Shown here piece after piece: positions 63,025-64,000 of a stretch of DNA of 64,000 bases. The notes below the pieces were generated by a model, which was not told where the DNA came from, ran no database searches, and was given only the letters and a program-made list of their open reading frames with translations. Source of the stretch: Ectorhizobium quercum. Its GTDB lineage: Bacteria; Pseudomonadota; Alphaproteobacteria; Rhizobiales; Rhizobiaceae. Location: positions 558,001-622,000 of the forward strand of contig NZ_JANFPI010000001.1 of the NCBI RefSeq assembly GCF_026552795.1. The letters run 5' to 3'. Within the stretch, counting starts at the first letter, position 1. Each line of letters opens with the position of its first letter. A program made the position numbers and the translations under genes.

Positions 63025-64000
63025 ATGGATCGTATCAGAATCGTCGGCGGCAACCGCTTGAACGGCACCATCCCGATTTCGGGCGCGAAGAATGCAGCCC
63101 TGCCGCTGATGATCGCCTCGCTGCTGACCAGCGATACGCTGACGCTCGAAAACGTGCCGCATCTCGCGGATGTCGAGCAGCTCATGCGCATCCTCGGCAA
63201 CCACGGTGTCGACATCTCCGTGAACGGCCGCCGCGAGCGCCAGAGCGAGGTCTATTCCCGCACCATTCATTTCACCTGCCGCACCATCGTCGATACGACG
63301 GCGCCCTACGATCTGGTGTCGAAGATGCGCGCCAGCTTCTGGGTGATCGGCCCGCTGCTCGCCCGCGAGGGCAAGGCCCGCGTCTCGCTGCCGGGCGGCT
63401 GCGCCATCGGCACGCGTCCGGTCGATCTCTTCATCGAAAGCCTTCAGGCGCTCGGCGCGGATATGGAAATCGACGGCGGCTACATCAATGCCACGGCCCC
63501 GAAGGGCGGCCTTGTCGGCGCCTCCTATACGTTCCCGAAAGTGTCCGTCGGCGCGACCCATGTGCTGATGATGGCCGCGACGCTGGCGCGCGGCACGACG
63601 GTCATCGGCAATGCCGCCCGCGAGCCGGAAGTGGTCGACCTCGCCACCTGCCTCAACAGCATGGGCGCCCGCATCACCGGCGCCGGCACGTCCACGATCA
63701 CCATCGAGGGGGTCTCCTCGCTGTCGGGCGCGCGCCATCGGGTCCTGCCGGACCGCATCGAAACCGGAACCTACGCGATGGCGGTGGCGATGACCGGCGG
63801 CGACGTGATCCTCGAGGACACCGACATTCACCTGCTCGACAACGCCGTCGAGGCGCTGCGCCGGGCCGGTGCGACGATCGAGCCGGTCGAGCGCGGCTTT
63901 CGCGTCGCCCGCAATGGCAACGGCATCAAGCCGGTGGATGTCGTGACCGAACCCTATCCCGGCTTCCCGACCGACCTCCAGGCGCAGTTCATGGGGCTGA
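63025..64000 (+). CDS. murA: UDP-N-acetylglucosamine 1-carboxyvinyltransferase, N-terminal part
   Basis: The frame runs off the window end; 325 residues are visible of about 430. The enzyme transfers enolpyruvate from PEP to UDP-GlcNAc, the first committed step of peptidoglycan synthesis. Visible are GGNRLNGTIPISGAKNAALPLMIASLL (K22, N23), the catalytic loop PGGCAIGTRPVDLF (Cys126, target of fosfomycin), SVGATHVLMMAATLARG and PDRIETGTYAMAVAMTGG. TAGGAG precedes the ATG. The Cys in the loop indicates normal fosfomycin sensitivity at the target level. Confidence 0.95.
   Translation, partial: MDRIRIVGGNRLNGTIPISGAKNAALPLMIASLLTSDTLTLENVPHLADVEQLMRILGNHGVDISVNGRRERQSEVYSRTIHFTCRTIVDTTAPYDLVSKMRASFWVIGPLLAREGKARVSLPGGCAIGTRPVDLFIESLQALGADMEIDGGYINATAPKGGLVGASYTFPKVSVGATHVLMMAATLARGTTVIGNAAREPEVVDLATCLNSMGARITGAGTSTITIEGVSSLSGARHRVLPDRIETGTYAMAVAMTGGDVILEDTDIHLLDNAVEALRRAGATIEPVERGFRVARNGNGIKPVDVVTEPYPGFPTDLQAQFMGL

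Overview
The window looks like chromosomal DNA from a member of the Rhizobiaceae (Alphaproteobacteria, Hyphomicrobiales). It is GC-rich and densely coded. It carries family signatures typical of that group: IalB, BA14K, RcnB, DUF6460, TIGR02186, a PodJ-like polarity protein, a DUF882/YcbK-type protein close to murA, a characteristic rhizobial palindromic repeat, and two TGA-N9-TCA sequences of the kind bound by the rhizobial iron repressor RirA. The genus cannot be fixed from the sequence alone.

Positions 1-18148 are dominated by iron acquisition. A partial TolC-like efflux protein, an RcnB-family protein, TonB and an IalB protein lead into a YncE-type beta-propeller protein with a RirA-like box in its promoter. 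Next come a siderophore-esterase-like hydrolase, a FecCD-type permease and its ATPase, and an unusual fusion of a cytochrome b561 domain to a ferric-siderophore binding protein. The six-gene operon entC-entE-entB-(aryl carrier protein)-entF-entA follows. The EntF-like protein is a single C-A-PCP-TE module whose visible specificity residues match serine activation. The predicted product is therefore a 2,3-dihydroxybenzoyl-serine (enterobactin-like) catecholate. No EntD-type phosphopantetheinyl transferase, outer-membrane receptor or ExbBD is present in the window.

Positions 18162-30221 hold signalling and mixed genes. A PotD-like periplasmic protein overlaps a membrane GGDEF-EAL protein, which is the NspS/MbaA arrangement of polyamine sensing. 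A glycosyltransferase gene is split by a +1 frameshift. Then come an orphan family-3 solute-binding protein, a LexA/CI-like S24 repressor, a LuxR-type response regulator, pyrD and several small genes.

Positions 30357-41053 carry two tandem YitT membrane proteins translationally linked to a ligase-associated helicase/PdeM nuclease pair, a convergent TSUP/TIGR02186/universal-stress operon, and a large PodJ-like protein.

Positions 41521-50929 hold a three-gene beta-oxidation operon behind a strong palindromic operator, a BA14K protein, and a large SLC5-fused hybrid histidine kinase of the CrbS type. Its likely partner is the LuxR regulator about 21 kb away.

Positions 51203-64000 carry mscL, an aminotransferase, galE, a complete peptide-type ABC transporter operon ending in a class V aminotransferase, a YcbK-like protein, tRNA-Thr(GGT), a small basic protein and the start of murA. 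No insertion sequence, prophage, rRNA or CRISPR array was seen.
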